Shown piece by piece: positions 49,314-60,145 of a stretch of DNA of 64,000 bases. Location: contig NZ_BLYC01000002.1 in the NCBI RefSeq assembly GCF_019721995.1, positions 186,001 to 250,000 of the forward strand. Reading direction: 5' to 3'. Both the position numbers and the translations under genes were made by a program. The notes beneath the pieces were generated by a model, which saw nothing but the letters and a program-made list of their open reading frames with translations, made no database searches and was not told the origin of the DNA. Position 1 is the first letter of the stretch. Each line of letters starts with the position of its first letter. The stretch comes from Bathymodiolus japonicus methanotrophic gill symbiont. GTDB lineage: Bacteria; Pseudomonadota; Gammaproteobacteria; Methylococcales; Methylomonadaceae.

Positions 49314-49945
49314 ATGGCAGAATCATCCGCACGGCAGGGAATTTTATCCTTGTCCATCAAAGAAAAGCATGCTCTCTATACCGCTTATATGCCCTTTGTT
49401 GAAAACGGGGGGCTATCGCTGAAAATCATGGAAACGTAGCTTAGCGAAGTGGTGATTTTTAGTCCCTGATAGGCGACAGGGCAATTCGCTGATTCGACGT
49501 GTGCTAGCAGCACGCGAGAGGAGCAAGAATTGCATTCCGAATAGCCGTCCAGCCAGTGAGGTAGTAATGACGAAGCGGCTTTTGTGCGTAGTCGTTGCGG
49601 ACGCAGGGCGTTCAGGGCATCTCCCATCCGCTGCGTAGGTGAACGAATTATGGCGACAGGAGTCCCGGAATTTCGTGAGGTAGCATGGCGCGCCTGTTAT
49701 TCCAACAAACCGCGCTTATAAAATGGGACAAGAAGTGTTTATGTTGCTCAATTTAATGGAAGAGACTGAGCGCATCCCTGTCGCCGGCCAAGGCGATCTG
49801 GCTGACACCCTCTGGCGCGCAAGGCTATCGAACGGCAGGAATAGGCGTGCAGTTTAGTGATCAGGACGGAGGGCTGGCGAGAAGTAAAATCGAAACCTGC
49901 CTCGCAGGTTCTTTGGAGTCAGAGCGCTCTACGCATACTATGTAG
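49314..49945 (+). pseudogene. pilZ: PilZ-domain type IV pilus protein, split by B6 and frameshifted
   Basis: The short pilus-assembly PilZ protein usually found after holB. The N-terminal part reads MAESSARQGILSLSIKEKHA then LYTAYMPFVENGGL. Exact removal of B6 (49417-49696) continues FIPTNRAYKMGQEVFMLLNL in frame. A one-base insertion at GCCGGCCAAGG (near 49785) shifts the remaining IWLTPSGAQGYRTAGIGVQF and FSDQDGGLARSKIETCL. Two independent lesions, so it is a true pseudogene. Confidence 0.9.
49417..49696 (+). repeat. Element B6 (280 bp) in pilZ
   Basis: CGCTGAAAATCATGG to GGCGCGCCTG; left flank CTAT (C at -4), right flank TTATTCC; exact removal restores the frame. Almost identical to B3 and B7. 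Confidence 0.95.
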
Positions 49946-49960
49946 CCGTCACCGTAGGCC

Positions 49961-50044
49961 GGAATAGCGTAGCGTTTTCCGGCATACAGTTACACTGTTG
50001 AAGAGTTGATTTAAACCTTGTGGCGGAAAACGCTACGCTATTCC
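49961..50044. repeat. Long inverted repeat between pilZ and ssb
   Basis: GGAATAGCGTAGCGTTTTCC and its complement (about 21 bp arms) enclose about 42 bp with a further ACAGT/ACTGT pair. Placed between convergent genes; it could act as a bidirectional terminator or be a REP pair. Confidence 0.75.
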
Positions 50045-50053
50045 ACCCTGGAT

Positions 50054-50470
50054 TTAGAACGGCACATCATCATAGCTATCATTAGCGGGGATACTAGGCT
50101 GAGCTGGTTGCTGAGCTTGATAACTCTGCTGAGGCTGGGCAACACTACTTTGTTCATTACGGTTACCGAGCAGGTCAATAATATTGGCATTCAATTCCAG
50201 GCTGGATTTTGTGGTACCATCATTCGCCTGATATTCTCGCTGGCTTAACTCACCTGAAACAAATACCTGTTGGCCTTTTTTAAGGTAATTATGTAGCTGG
50301 CCTTCTGCGCGTCTTCCCCATAAAGCGACACGAATCCATAGGGTCTGCTGTCTATCTCCAAAGCCTATATTATTCGCTACAGTAACATTCAGTACAGTTT
50401 GTCCATTGGGGGTAGTTCTTACTTCGGCATCTCTGCCTATCGTTCCAGTGAAACTGAAAACATTGCTCAT
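50054..50470 (-). CDS. ssb: Single-stranded DNA-binding protein
   Basis: Coats ssDNA during replication and repair. Start ATG at 50470 (MSNVFSFTGTIGRDAEVRTT); a longer frame upstream lacks family similarity. OB-fold blocks LWIRVALWGRRAEGQL and KGQQVFVSGELSQREYQ, Gln-rich linker, and the conserved acidic tip SYDDVPF. 138 aa, intact. Confidence 0.94.
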   Translation of the reverse strand: MSNVFSFTGTIGRDAEVRTTPNGQTVLNVTVANNIGFGDRQQTLWIRVALWGRRAEGQLHNYLKKGQQVFVSGELSQREYQANDGTTKSSLELNANIIDLLGNRNEQSSVAQPQQSYQAQQPAQPSIPANDSYDDVPF

Positions 50471-50495
50471 TATTATATTCCTTATTGTATATAGA

Positions 50496-50637
50496 CATGT
50501 AGGCTGGGTTAGATTTTTTATTGGAAGCATTAAAAAACGTAACCCAGCAAATAAGGTATTACTATATACGGGCTTCGCTTCGCGCTTTAACAAGTCGTTA
50601 TCTACTCTACGCTTGATAATCTAACCCAACCTACATG
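50496..50637. repeat. Inverted repeat pair upstream of ssb
   Basis: CATGTAGGCTGGGTTAGA at 50496 and TCTAACCCAACCTACATG at 50620 are near-perfect complements, and AACCCAGCAAATAAG lies between. It resembles a REP-type intergenic pair between ssb and thrC. Confidence 0.6.
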
Positions 50638-50671
50638 GTTTTGGGTTATCTTTTTTTGTTTGGAATTGTAA

Positions 50672-51766
50672 TTACATATTATCCAGAATTTCTTTTTTCA
50701 CAGCATCCAGCGATGCATCAATCGATACCGGGTGGGTATCAGAGCATTGTGAAATAGCGGTCTCAGGATCTTTTAAGCCGTTACCCGTTAAGGTACAAAC
50801 GATAGTGCTGCCCTCAGGAATTTTACCTGAGCCTATATCTTTGAGTGCCCCTACTAATGAGGCGGCTGAAGCAGGTTCACAGAAGATACCTTCGTAGCTG
50901 GCCAGCATTTTTTGCGCAGCAAGAATTTTCTCATCCGCAAAGCTATCAAACCAACCGCCGGATTCTTTTTGTGCAGCCCAGGCATAATCCCAGGATTGCG
51001 GATGGCCAATACGAATTGCCGTTGCAACTGTTTCCGGGTTATCAATCATTTTTCCCGCGATAAAAGGCGCAGCACCAGCCGCTTGATAACCACACATAAC
51101 CGGACGTTTGTCACAGACAGCTGCGATACCATTGGTTTCGGTTGCATATTCGCTATAACCCTTCCAGTAGGCAGTAATATTTCCTGCATTACCCACGGGT
51201 AGGCAGTGGTAATCAGGTGCTTTACCTAAGGCATCTACAATTTCAAAGGCCGCAGTTTTCTGGCCATCAATTCTGAATGGGTTAATTGAATTTACAATCG
51301 TTACGGGTGCGTGGTCAGCTACTTCTTTAACCAGGCTCATGCCTTGGTCAAAGTTGCCTCTGATCTGAATAATTTGTGCGCCATACATTAAGGTTTGTGC
51401 AAGCTTCCCCTGGGCGATTTTACCCTCCGGAATTAATACAAAAGCAGTAATACCCGCACGTACCGCATAGGCCGCCGCGGAGGCAGAGGTATTTCCGGTA
51501 GACGCACAAACAATGGCCTCACTCCCATTTTCAACCGCTTTAGTCACCGCCATAGTCATGCCGCGATCTTTAAACGAGCCTGTTGGGTTTAAACCTTCAA
51601 ATTTAACATAGATATCAACATCTTTGCCAATCAGTTTTGGAATGTTTTGTAATTGAATCAGGGGCGTGTCGCCTTCGCCTATGCTGATAATACGTGTAGA
51701 TTCAATAACCGGAAGGCGGTCGCGGTAGCGTTCGATTAAGCCTGTATAACGTGTGGATGTTGGCAT
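50672..51766 (-). CDS. thrC: Threonine synthase
   Basis: Converts phosphohomoserine to threonine. 364 aa; the PLP Lys lies in GLNPTGSFKDRGMTMAV, followed by ASTGNTSASAAAYA and CLPVGNAGNITAYWKG. This is the shorter, Bacillus-like class rather than the E. coli type. 4 bp downstream of hom, so co-transcribed. Confidence 0.96.
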   Translation of the reverse strand: MPTSTRYTGLIERYRDRLPVIESTRIISIGEGDTPLIQLQNIPKLIGKDVDIYVKFEGLNPTGSFKDRGMTMAVTKAVENGSEAIVCASTGNTSASAAAYAVRAGITAFVLIPEGKIAQGKLAQTLMYGAQIIQIRGNFDQGMSLVKEVADHAPVTIVNSINPFRIDGQKTAAFEIVDALGKAPDYHCLPVGNAGNITAYWKGYSEYATETNGIAAVCDKRPVMCGYQAAGAAPFIAGKMIDNPETVATAIRIGHPQSWDYAWAAQKESGGWFDSFADEKILAAQKMLASYEGIFCEPASAASLVGALKDIGSGKIPEGSTIVCTLTGNGLKDPETAISQCSDTHPVSIDASLDAVKKEILDNM

Positions 51767-51770
51767 TTTT

Positions 51771-53081
51771 TTATCCTAAGGTTTCAAGACGGATGCGCGT
51801 TACCTGTCCTGTAACAGACGCTAAATTTTCGATAGCAGCAATCGCTGCATCCATTTCTTTTTCTATGGTTTTTTGGGTGAGCATAATGATAGGGATTCGG
51901 GGCTCACCATGTTGCGGTTCTTTTTGTATTAGTGCTTCGATACTAATATTTTGTTGCGCCAGGATATTGCTAATATCTGCTAATGCGCCGGGTTTATCAT
52001 CAACGGTTAGACGCAAGTAATAGGTGGTTTCTATTTCCTCGCGAGGCAGGATTGGCAAATCAATAATCGCATTTTCCTGAAAGCCCAAGTAAGGTACTCT
52101 ATTTTCTACATCCAGGGTTAATGCACGAACTACATCAATCACGTCTGCAACCACTGCTGAAGCCGTCGCTTCAGCGCCAGCCCCCGCACCATAATACAGA
52201 GTAGAGCCAACCGCATCGGCCTGCACTAAAATCGCATTTATTACGCCATCGACATTGGCTATTAAGCGGCGCTCAGGAATCAGGGTAGGGTGGACTCTCA
52301 GTTCTATACCCTTTGCGGTTTTACGCGCAATGCCTAAATGTTTGATGCGGTAGCCTAATTCACCCGCATACTCAACATCTGTACGCGTAATTTTAGTAAT
52401 GCCTTCGGTAAATACATTATCAAACTGAAGTGGAATGCCAAATGCAATAGAGGCCAGGATCATCAATTTATGCCCGGCATCTATACCTTCGACATCAAAA
52501 GTCGGATCGGCTTCTGCATAACCTAGCTCCTGAGCTTCGGTGAGTACATCTGCAAAGTCACGGCCTTTATCGCGCATTTCGGTCAGGATAAAGTTGCCCG
52601 TACCATTGATAATGCCCGCTAGCCATTCAATCTGATTGCCGCTAAGCCCTTCGCGGATAGCTTTGATAATCGGAATACCACCGGCCACAGCCGCTTCATA
52701 AGCGACCATCACATTGGCTTTGCTGGCAGCTGCAAATATTTCATTGCCATGTAAAGCAATTAGCGCTTTATTGGCAGTGACTATATGCTTGCCATTGGCT
52801 ATTGCCTGTAAAACCAGCTCTTTAGCCAGACTAGTGCCGCCAATTAACTCCAGGATGATTTCAATCTCAGGGTCATTAATAATATCGTAAGGGTCAGTGC
52901 TTAGTGCTAAGTCCTGAGTGTCGCAGATACGATCGCGCGTTAGGTCTCTTGCTGACGCGCGGGTAATGATAATTTCTCTTCCAGCACGACGTGAGATTTC
53001 ATGTGCATTGCGTTTTAAGACATTTACCGTACCGCCTCCGACAGTACCTAAACCTAAAATGCCAACTTTTACTGGCTTCAA
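51771..53081 (-). CDS. hom: Homoserine dehydrogenase
   Basis: Reduces aspartate semialdehyde to homoserine. 436 aa: NAD-binding GLGTVGGGTVNVL, substrate region GIINGTGNFILTEM and FDVEGIDAGHKL, and a C-terminal ACT domain (YYLRLTVDDKPGALADI) for feedback control by threonine in the family. Monofunctional, consistent with separate lysC. Confidence 0.97.
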   Translation of the reverse strand: MKPVKVGILGLGTVGGGTVNVLKRNAHEISRRAGREIIITRASARDLTRDRICDTQDLALSTDPYDIINDPEIEIILELIGGTSLAKELVLQAIANGKHIVTANKALIALHGNEIFAAASKANVMVAYEAAVAGGIPIIKAIREGLSGNQIEWLAGIINGTGNFILTEMRDKGRDFADVLTEAQELGYAEADPTFDVEGIDAGHKLMILASIAFGIPLQFDNVFTEGITKITRTDVEYAGELGYRIKHLGIARKTAKGIELRVHPTLIPERRLIANVDGVINAILVQADAVGSTLYYGAGAGAEATASAVVADVIDVVRALTLDVENRVPYLGFQENAIIDLPILPREEIETTYYLRLTVDDKPGALADISNILAQQNISIEALIQKEPQHGEPRIPIIMLTQKTIEKEMDAAIAAIENLASVTGQVTRIRLETLG

Positions 53082-53160
53082 ATCAAACTCCTAAGCTGAT
53101 ATGGAAAATTTCTTGTGTATAACAGGCGGGCTAAAGCCGTGCTCTACTGAGTGTTGTAGA

Positions 53161-54345
53161 TTAAATCAAACTATCTTTTTTAAACATGGCGCGTATACCG
53201 CGTATGGCTTGACGCGTGCGGTGTTCGTTTTCTATTAAACTAAAGCGCACATGATTATCGCCAAACTGGCCAAAACCAATCCCTGGCGAAACCGCAACCT
53301 TGGCATCGGTGATCATTTTTTTACAAAATTCGATAGAGCCCATTTCCTTATAGGCATCGGGAATAGGTGCCCAGACAAACATGGTTGCTTTGGGTTTTTC
53401 TATAGCCCAGTCGATTGAATTTAAGCCATCACATAGCACGTCGCGGCGTTCTTTATACATGGCACAAATTTCTGCCACACAGTCCTGCGGTCCTTCCAGT
53501 GCAGTGATCGCAGCAATCTGAATTGGTGTAAACATACCATAGTCCAGGTATGACTTAATGCGAGCGAGGGCGGCCACCAACTCTTTATTACCACACATAA
53601 AGCCGACCCGCCAGCCGGGCATATTATAGCTTTTTGATAGCGAAAAGAACTCCACTGCCACTTCTTCGGCGCCAGGGACTTGAAGAATGGAAGGGGCTTT
53701 ATAACCATCAAATACAATATCCGCATAAGCTATATCATGCACCACCCAGATCTTGTGTTCTCTGGCAACAGTAATAATTTTCTCAAAAAAATCCAGTTCT
53801 ACGCATTGGGTAGTCGGGTTGCCGGGAAAGTTAAGAATCAGCATTTTAGGCTTGGGCCAGGATTCGGCAATGGCTTTATGCAATTCCTCGACAAAATCTA
53901 CCCCGGGCACCATTTTTACATGTCTTAAATCGGCACCTGCGATCACTATGCCGTATGGGTGGATGGGGTAGGCAGGGTTAGGTACCATCACTGTGTCGCC
54001 AGGCCCTAGGGTGGCTAATGCCAGATGCGCCAGGCCTTCTTTCGAGCCGATTGTTACAATTGCCTGCGTTTCAGGATCTAAATTTACATCGAAGCGATTT
54101 TTATACCAGTTACAGATAGCGCGTCTTAGTCTTGGAACACCACGCGACACTGAATAACGATGGGTGTCAGTACGTTGCGTCGCTTCCACCATTTTATCTA
54201 CTATATGCTTTGGTGTCGGCTGGTCTGGGTTGCCCATACCAAAATCAATGATATCTTCGCCCTGAGCCCGTGCTTTTGCTTTTAAATCATTAACTATGTT
54301 AAAGACATAAGGCGGTAGGCGACTAATACGGTGAAATTCTTCCAT
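53161..54345 (-). CDS. alaC: AlaC-type pyruvate aminotransferase
   Basis: Class I/II PLP aminotransferase, likely glutamate-pyruvate transaminase. 394 aa. [32 protein letters not shown], the PLP Lys in [19 protein letters not shown], and Arg in [15 protein letters not shown]. Position upstream of hom-thrC is common in gammaproteobacteria. Intact. Confidence 0.93.
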   Translation of the reverse strand: MEEFHRISRLPPYVFNIVNDLKAKARAQGEDIIDFGMGNPDQPTPKHIVDKMVEATQRTDTHRYSVSRGVPRLRRAICNWYKNRFDVNLDPETQAIVTIGSKEGLAHLALATLGPGDTVMVPNPAYPIHPYGIVIAGADLRHVKMVPGVDFVEELHKAIAESWPKPKMLILNFPGNPTTQCVELDFFEKIITVAREHKIWVVHDIAYADIVFDGYKAPSILQVPGAEEVAVEFFSLSKSYNMPGWRVGFMCGNKELVAALARIKSYLDYGMFTPIQIAAITALEGPQDCVAEICAMYKERRDVLCDGLNSIDWAIEKPKATMFVWAPIPDAYKEMGSIEFCKKMITDAKVAVSPGIGFGQFGDNHVRFSLIENEHRTRQAIRGIRAMFKKDSLI

Positions 54346-54684
54346 TGGGGCTTGGGACTCTTTTAAAGTGGTGTTGGGTAAGGTTTTAATTCAACCCAAT
54401 AACTTACTGTTGTTAGCTTGATATGTCAAATTGAGAAGCTAAGTTATTTGCTGATGTTAATGCTAAGCCTTTGTTTATGTGCGTAGCTGCAATGATTAAA
54501 TTGCTTTTACCATGAAGGACTTGACGTTATCCATAGTTGTTTTCCGTAAGCTGAGATGAAACTTGTGCGGCACAAGCGTAACCCCGACTTCTCATTAAAT
54601 ATGGTTTGCATAGGGTGGTGAGTTCTTATAATTTCTTTAAATTCCTTTGCCGGGTTTCGTACCTCAACCCTAATCTACGCTTTT
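54346..54684. other. Intergenic region
   Basis: No gene seen. Contains an imperfect hairpin GTGTTGGGT...AACCCAATAAC near 54371-54405. The alaC promoter is expected here. Confidence 0.5.
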
Positions 54685-57585
54685 CTACAATACATCTGAA
54701 GCATGATCTGCCAGCCGTGAGCGTTCACCACGCTTTAGCGTGATATGTGCGCCATACTGCCAGGATTTAAACTTATCCACCACATAGGTCAGGCCTGAAC
54801 TGGTTGCAGTTAAATAAGGTGTATCAATCTGCGATAAATTTCCGATACAGATTATTTTTGTACCAGGGCCCGCACGGGTAATCAGTGTTTTAAGTTGCTT
54901 AGGAGTTAAATTCTGCGCTTCATCAATAATCAGGTAGCGGTTTAGAAAGGTGCGGCCACGCATAAAATTAAGTGAGCGAATTTTGATTTTGTTCATCAAA
55001 ATATTTTTTGTGACATCTTTTTCCCAGTCAGTATCTTCTTGCTTGCCTAGGAGCTCCAGGTTATCGATCAGCGCGCCCATCCAAGGAGCCATTTTTTCTT
55101 CTTCAGTGCCAGGTAGAAAACCTATATCTTCACCGACTGGAACTGTTTCACGGGTCATGACGATTTCGTGATAGAGCTTGTCATCCATGGTTTTCGTCAG
55201 TCCAGCTGCCAAGGCTAATAATGTTTTACCGGTACCGGCGGTACCCAGTAAAGTAACGAAGTCAATGTCAGGGTCCATTAATACATTAAAGGCAAAGTTT
55301 TGTTCCCGGTTTTTAGCAAAAACGCCCCAGGCAGAGTGATGACCTTTACGGTAATTAATGGCCAGTTCCAGGGTTGCCTGGTCATTATCTACGGTACGTA
55401 CGATGGCTTCAAAGTCTGAGTTGTTCTCTATATACAGATACTGGTTGGGGTGCCAGTCAGTGACTAGTGGGCCTTCAAGTTTGTAATAGGTGGGCCCCTC
55501 TTCTATCCATGACTGCATTTTATTACCATGGGTTTCCCAGAAATCATCCGGCAGGGCAGTTGCACCGCTGTACAGTAAGTCTATATCATCCAGGGTCTGG
55601 TCGGTATGATAATCTTCGGCTTTTAATTCCAGAGCTGCGGCCTTAATACGCATATTAATATCTTTAGCATCAGTGTTCCCATTGAAAGAAGAAGTACCTA
55701 ACCTATCTTCGTCACTTTTATCTCTTCAAGTCATTGATTTATAATTCGCATTAAAAATTCATCGTAAAAATCCCTTTAGAATCAATGGTGTTTTTTTTGA
55801 GGGTCTCTGTAGTGCCATCTTAACTTGCTCTGGCCCTTGATTTTCCCTGGTTTTTCACCGATGCTAGTGGTATGTATATTCGAAGAACCAAAACAAAAAG
55901 CCTTGAAGACGGCTCAGCTTATTTCACTTACCGCATTGTAGAATCTGTGCGTATAGGAAAACAAGTCAAGCAACGTACATTGCTCAATATAGGTGCGGAC
56001 TTTACGATTGATAAAAAGTACTGGCCCTTGCTGACGGCCAGAATCGAACAATTACAGCAAGGTTTGGAACCACATCAGGAAGAGCTATTCAATTTAGCCG
56101 ATGATTTAAATCAACTTCTGGAAGCAACAGCCCAGCGCTATAGCTCACTGATGACTGCAAAACTGTCACAACCGCTAGATTCAAAAACAACAACGCGAGA
56201 TTTTCATCATGTCGATATTAATCATGTCGAAGCCATTAATGCCCGTAGTATTGGTGTTGAAACCCTGGCACTGCATGCCCCGCACAGCAGTTACAGCTAG
56301 ACGAGAAACTCATGGCGCTGGGCTTTAATAAAGTAGATACGGCGACGGCCCTGGGCACTATCATAGGACGTATGGTTTCACCCGGCAGTGAACTGCAAAC
56401 ACATGACTGGTTGCAAAATCGAACAGGCCTGGGCGAATTACTGGGTCATGACTACGGTAACACCAGCCTGACGCGATTATATACAGTCAGTGACAAGCTA
56501 CTCAAACATCAGGCAACTCTTGAATATTTTCTGGCTGACCGAGAGCAGACGTTGTTCAATTTAAACCGCAAGATTGTATTGTACGATCTGACCAATACTT
56601 ATTTTGAAGGCCAGTGCGCCCGAAACCCGAAAGCGAAATTCGGTCGCTCTAAAGAGAAACGCACTGATTGCCCGTTGGTTACTCTGGGGCTGGTTCTGGA
56701 TGGTGACGGCTTTCCATTGAGTAGTCAGGTTTTTCCCGGCAACGCCAGTGAGCCCGCGACCTTGAAACTGATGCTTGACGAACTGCGAGACAAGGATCCC
56801 TTTCATCAAATAAAGCCGGTGGTTATCATGGATGCCGGCATTGCCAGCGCTGACAATATTGCCTGGTTAATCGAACAAGATTATCATTATCTCGTTGTCA
56901 GTCGAGAACAACATGTAAAAAACCCAAGAGATCAGAAAACTCCGGTAGCGGTCAGGGATACCCGGGACAGCAATGTTGTTGTTTATCGTGAAGTTGATCA
57001 AGAAACCGGGGAAACCCGACTCTATTGTCATTCAGAACAAAAAGCAAAAAAAGAACAAGGTATCCGTAATCGCTTCCATGCTCGTCTGGAAGAGGCCCTG
57101 GAAAAACTGCACACAGGTCTGAGCAAAAAAGGCACCCTTAAAAAATACGACAAAATACTGGAACGTATCGGACGACTACGTGAAAAACATAGCCGTGTTG
57201 CTGCAGATTACACCATTAACGTTATCGCGGATGACAAAAAAAACAAAGCCATCGGTATAGAATGGCAACATAAACCTGAAAGTGACCAAAAAGATAAGCA
57301 CTGTGGTGTTTACTGCCTAAGAACGAATATCCCTGACTGGTCGGAAGAACAGTTATGGCTAACCTATACCATGCTGACTGAGATTGAAGCGACCTTTAGA
57401 AGCCTGAAAACCGAGCTAGGCTTGCGCCCTGTCTATCACAAAAAAGAAGAGCGGGTTACCGGACACCTATTCATCACATTATAACTCGATGTTCAAGTTT
57501 TTGATATTGAGAAGGTAAAATCAGGTATTCTGAGGTTGTTGTAATTTTATCGGTGTAAGCCAATGTTAATGAATGCCCCAGCCAC

Positions 57586-57845
57586 CGCTGTCAGCCCCGG
57601 ACGGGCTGATAGTCTCCAGAAGGCGCAGGGAAATTTGCCAATCCGAAGTGCGCGATAGCGCGCGAGGGAGGCTAAGATTTTATCCCGAATAGCCGTAGAG
57701 CCATTTGTGGTAGCCATGACTGAGCTGCTTTGTGCTCAGTCTGTGGCGGACGCAGGGCGGCTGGAGCATCTCCTATTCGCTGCGTAGGTGAACGAATTAC
57801 GGCGACAGGAGTCCCGGAATTTCGTGAGGTAGCATGGCGCGCCTG
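57586..57845 (+). repeat. Element C3 (260 bp)
   Basis: Left flank CCAC, right flank CTTTATCC; removal restores the IS-A sequence exactly. No duplication. Confidence 0.94.
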
Positions 57846-58045
57846 CTTTATCCAAAGCTATATTGACGATTTAAATGATGCGCTCAATCAGCTAAAACCC
57901 GGAGCCGCTTTGACACGGATTCAAGCCGCTTGGTTGGGCACTTGTTTAACGGGCATACTGCTAATGAACTCTGTTTGCTGGGCTAAGTTTGAGCGAGCAA
58001 GCCTTGGAGATTGCAAAGTAGCCGCATTATCCTGGGTGTTTCGTA

Positions 58046-58305
58046 CGCTGTCAGCCCCGGACGGGCTGATAGTCTCCAGAAGGCGCAGGGAAATTTGCCA
58101 ATCCGAAGTGCGCGATAGCGCGCGAGGGAGGCTAAAATTTTATCCCGAATAGCCGTAGAGCCATTTGTGGTAGCCATGACTGAGCTGCTTTGTGCTCAGT
58201 CTGTGGCGGACGCAGGGCGGCTGGAGCATCTCCTATTCGCTGCGTAGGTGAACGAATTACGGCGACAGGAGTCCCGGAATTTCGTGAGGTAGCATGGCGC
58301 GCCTG
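58046..58305 (+). repeat. Element C4 (260 bp)
   Basis: Left flank CGTA; the right flank TTACGTAAAA is about 500 bp further on in intact IS-A, where it is preceded by CCAA (C at -4). Fits recombination between two C insertions. Confidence 0.93.
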
Positions 58306-58553
58306 TTACGTAAAAACCAAAATATTGAATATAGAGGTAGAATAAGGTCAGTCGAGAGCTACTTTAATTCGATTAACAAAGGCATTGATCAGATAATACG
58401 TGTACGTGGCGGCAAAGAGATTAAAGTGACTGTCAGCAGTGCACGATTAAAGGTGAGTTCTCACAGTAAAAAGCGCTTTGTCATTGCCTTAAAATATGAC
58501 GGTGAAAACGACTATCGCTATTTAGTGGCGACAGACCTGACTTGGCGCACACA

Positions 58554-58847
58554 CGCTGAAAATCAGGGAAACGGAGCCTAAGCGAAGTGATGATTTTTAG
58601 TCCGCGATAGCCGTAGGGCCGTTATTTTGTCGGAGTCTGAGCGTTAGCGAAGGTGGAGACAAAATAAAAGGCCATCCGACACGGCGTCAAGTCATTTGGA
58701 GCCTATGTTCCGACCCCTTGTTGGGTCGGGACGAGGTGACGAGGACGAATCGGGGCCGCCGGAGGCATAAGTGGTCGCGTTAAGTTTTTGCTGCTTGCTT
58801 GGGCTGGGATGCCCAAAACAAGCTTTCGCAAAAATAGCGACTCCCCA
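58554..58847 (+). repeat. Element A8 (294 bp)
   Basis: Left flank CACA, right flank AGATATT; ends CCCCA (one G fewer than other copies). Removal restores intact IS-A. Confidence 0.93.
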
Positions 58848-59702
58848 AGATATTATTCAAGCCTATACGTTGAGATGGCTGATTGAGGTTTTCTTTGAGG
58901 GCTGGAAGCTTTATGAAGGATGGGGGCGTGAGGCCAAACAATTAGATGAAGAGGGATCAAGCCGTGGCCTGATTCTGAGTCTTTTGTTTGACCATTGCCT
59001 TCTCCTTCACCCAGAGCAAATAGCCCGCATTGAAAGCAAACTACCTGCGTATACCGTAGGAAGCTTACAGCGCAAGTCTCAAGTGGATGTACTGCTTGAG
59101 TTCATCACGTCATTGCTAGAGTTTCCAGATCCTGGTGATAAGCTGAAAGAGTTAGGTGAATTAATAAAGGATGTGTTTCAGCTGATGCCATCAGGAAAAC
59201 ATATGATTGGCAGAGATTTAGGGCGCTTAGAGCCAACACCATCATTAAAGTATTGTTCTGCTGGGTGAAGGTAAGAGTTTGATGGCAATGGGATGGAAAA
59301 ACTTGAACATCGAGTATTAGCTTACCACCTGGTACATGTACTGCGTTATCAACTTAGATTGCAGGGCATCCATCTAAGCTGGGAAAGCATTCGCAACAGG
59401 ATGTCGACCCAGCAACGCATGACCATTACTTTACCCACGGATAACGATACAATCATTCACCTGCGAACCACAAGCAAAGCAGAAACCAGACAAAAACAAA
59501 TATACACTGCGTTGAATATTAACCCCGACCCGATTGGAAAAGTTAAAACGATCGTTGATATGAAACCTGTAGTGCCAACTGGGGCCGATTGAAAAATTTA
59601 ACTCATTGAAATAATGGGGAATTGACTGTATATGTCACGAAGATAGGCTAAACAAAGCAGCCTATAACCTACCTGAAGGTAGCACCACTCGAATATTTCC
59701 AT

Positions 59703-59997
59703 CGCTGAAAATCCTGGAAACGGAGCTTTAGCGAAGTGAAGATTTTTAGTCCGCGATAGCCGTAGGGCCGTTGTTTTGTCGGAGTCTGAGCGTTAGCGAA
59801 GGTGGAGACAAAATAAAAGGCCATCCGACACGGCGTCAAGTCATTTGGAGCCTATGTTCCGACCCCTTGTTGGGTCGGGACGAGGTGACGAGGACGAATC
59901 GGGGCCGCCGGAGGCATAAGTGGTCGCGTTAAGTTTTTGCTGCTTGCTTGGGCTGGGATGCCCAAAACAAGCTTTCGCAAAAATAGCGACTCCCCGA
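59703..59997 (+). repeat. Element A9 (295 bp)
   Basis: Variant opening CGCTGAAAATCCTGG; left flank CCAT, right flank CTTTTTG; removal matches the other IS-B copy near 27490 exactly. Confidence 0.94.
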
Positions 59998-60145
59998 CTT
60001 TTTGATTTTAATCACTTATAACAGCAAATAGACACTCTGTAGGCACCGTAAAAAAACAACAAATAATTTCAAATAAAGCTTGCAATTGCCGAAAAAAATT
60101 TTCTAAAAATTTCCGTTTTAATCACCTCATAAACGGATATCACCC

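Larger units (their letters stand above)
57484..59315 (+). mobile_element. IS-A copy in IS1634, carrying C3, C4 and A8
   Basis: IS-A termini at both ends; right flank ATT and left flank ATA (one substitution from the expected 3-bp duplication). Two C elements and one A element sit inside, and about 500 bp of transposase is missing at C4. Readable pieces: FIQSYIDDLNDA, LRKNQNIEYRGRIRSVESYF, YTLRWLIEVFFEGWKLYEG. Confidence 0.9.
55872..59592 (+). pseudogene. IS1634-family transposase, frameshifted and split
   Basis: The N-terminal frame starts at 55872 (MYIRRTKTKSLEDGSAYFTY), stops at 56300, and continues in another frame from 56312 to 57484 (VLYDLTNTYFEGQCA, FPLSSQVFPGNASEPATL, VVIMDAGIASADNIAWL). 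IS-A then interrupts within GHLFITL. The C-terminal part resumes after 59316 as AYHLVHVLRYQLRLQGI. The combined sequence has the Y-x2-R/E region IEATFRSLKTELGLRPVYH. One frameshift plus one insertion make it inactive. Confidence 0.9.
55702..59647 (+). mobile_element. IS1634-family element within IS-B, itself split by IS-A
   Basis: Ends CCTATCTTCGTCAC and CACGAAGATAGG, 4-bp duplication CTAA; the uninterrupted site is seen in the other IS-B copy near 27435 (GTACCTAAACAAAG). Carries the IS-A copy at 57484-59315. Confidence 0.94.

Noticed and set aside
49961-50044. Inverted repeat as an origin or attachment site
   Set aside because: Short, between convergent genes, without DnaA boxes or an integrase; terminator or REP pair is simpler.
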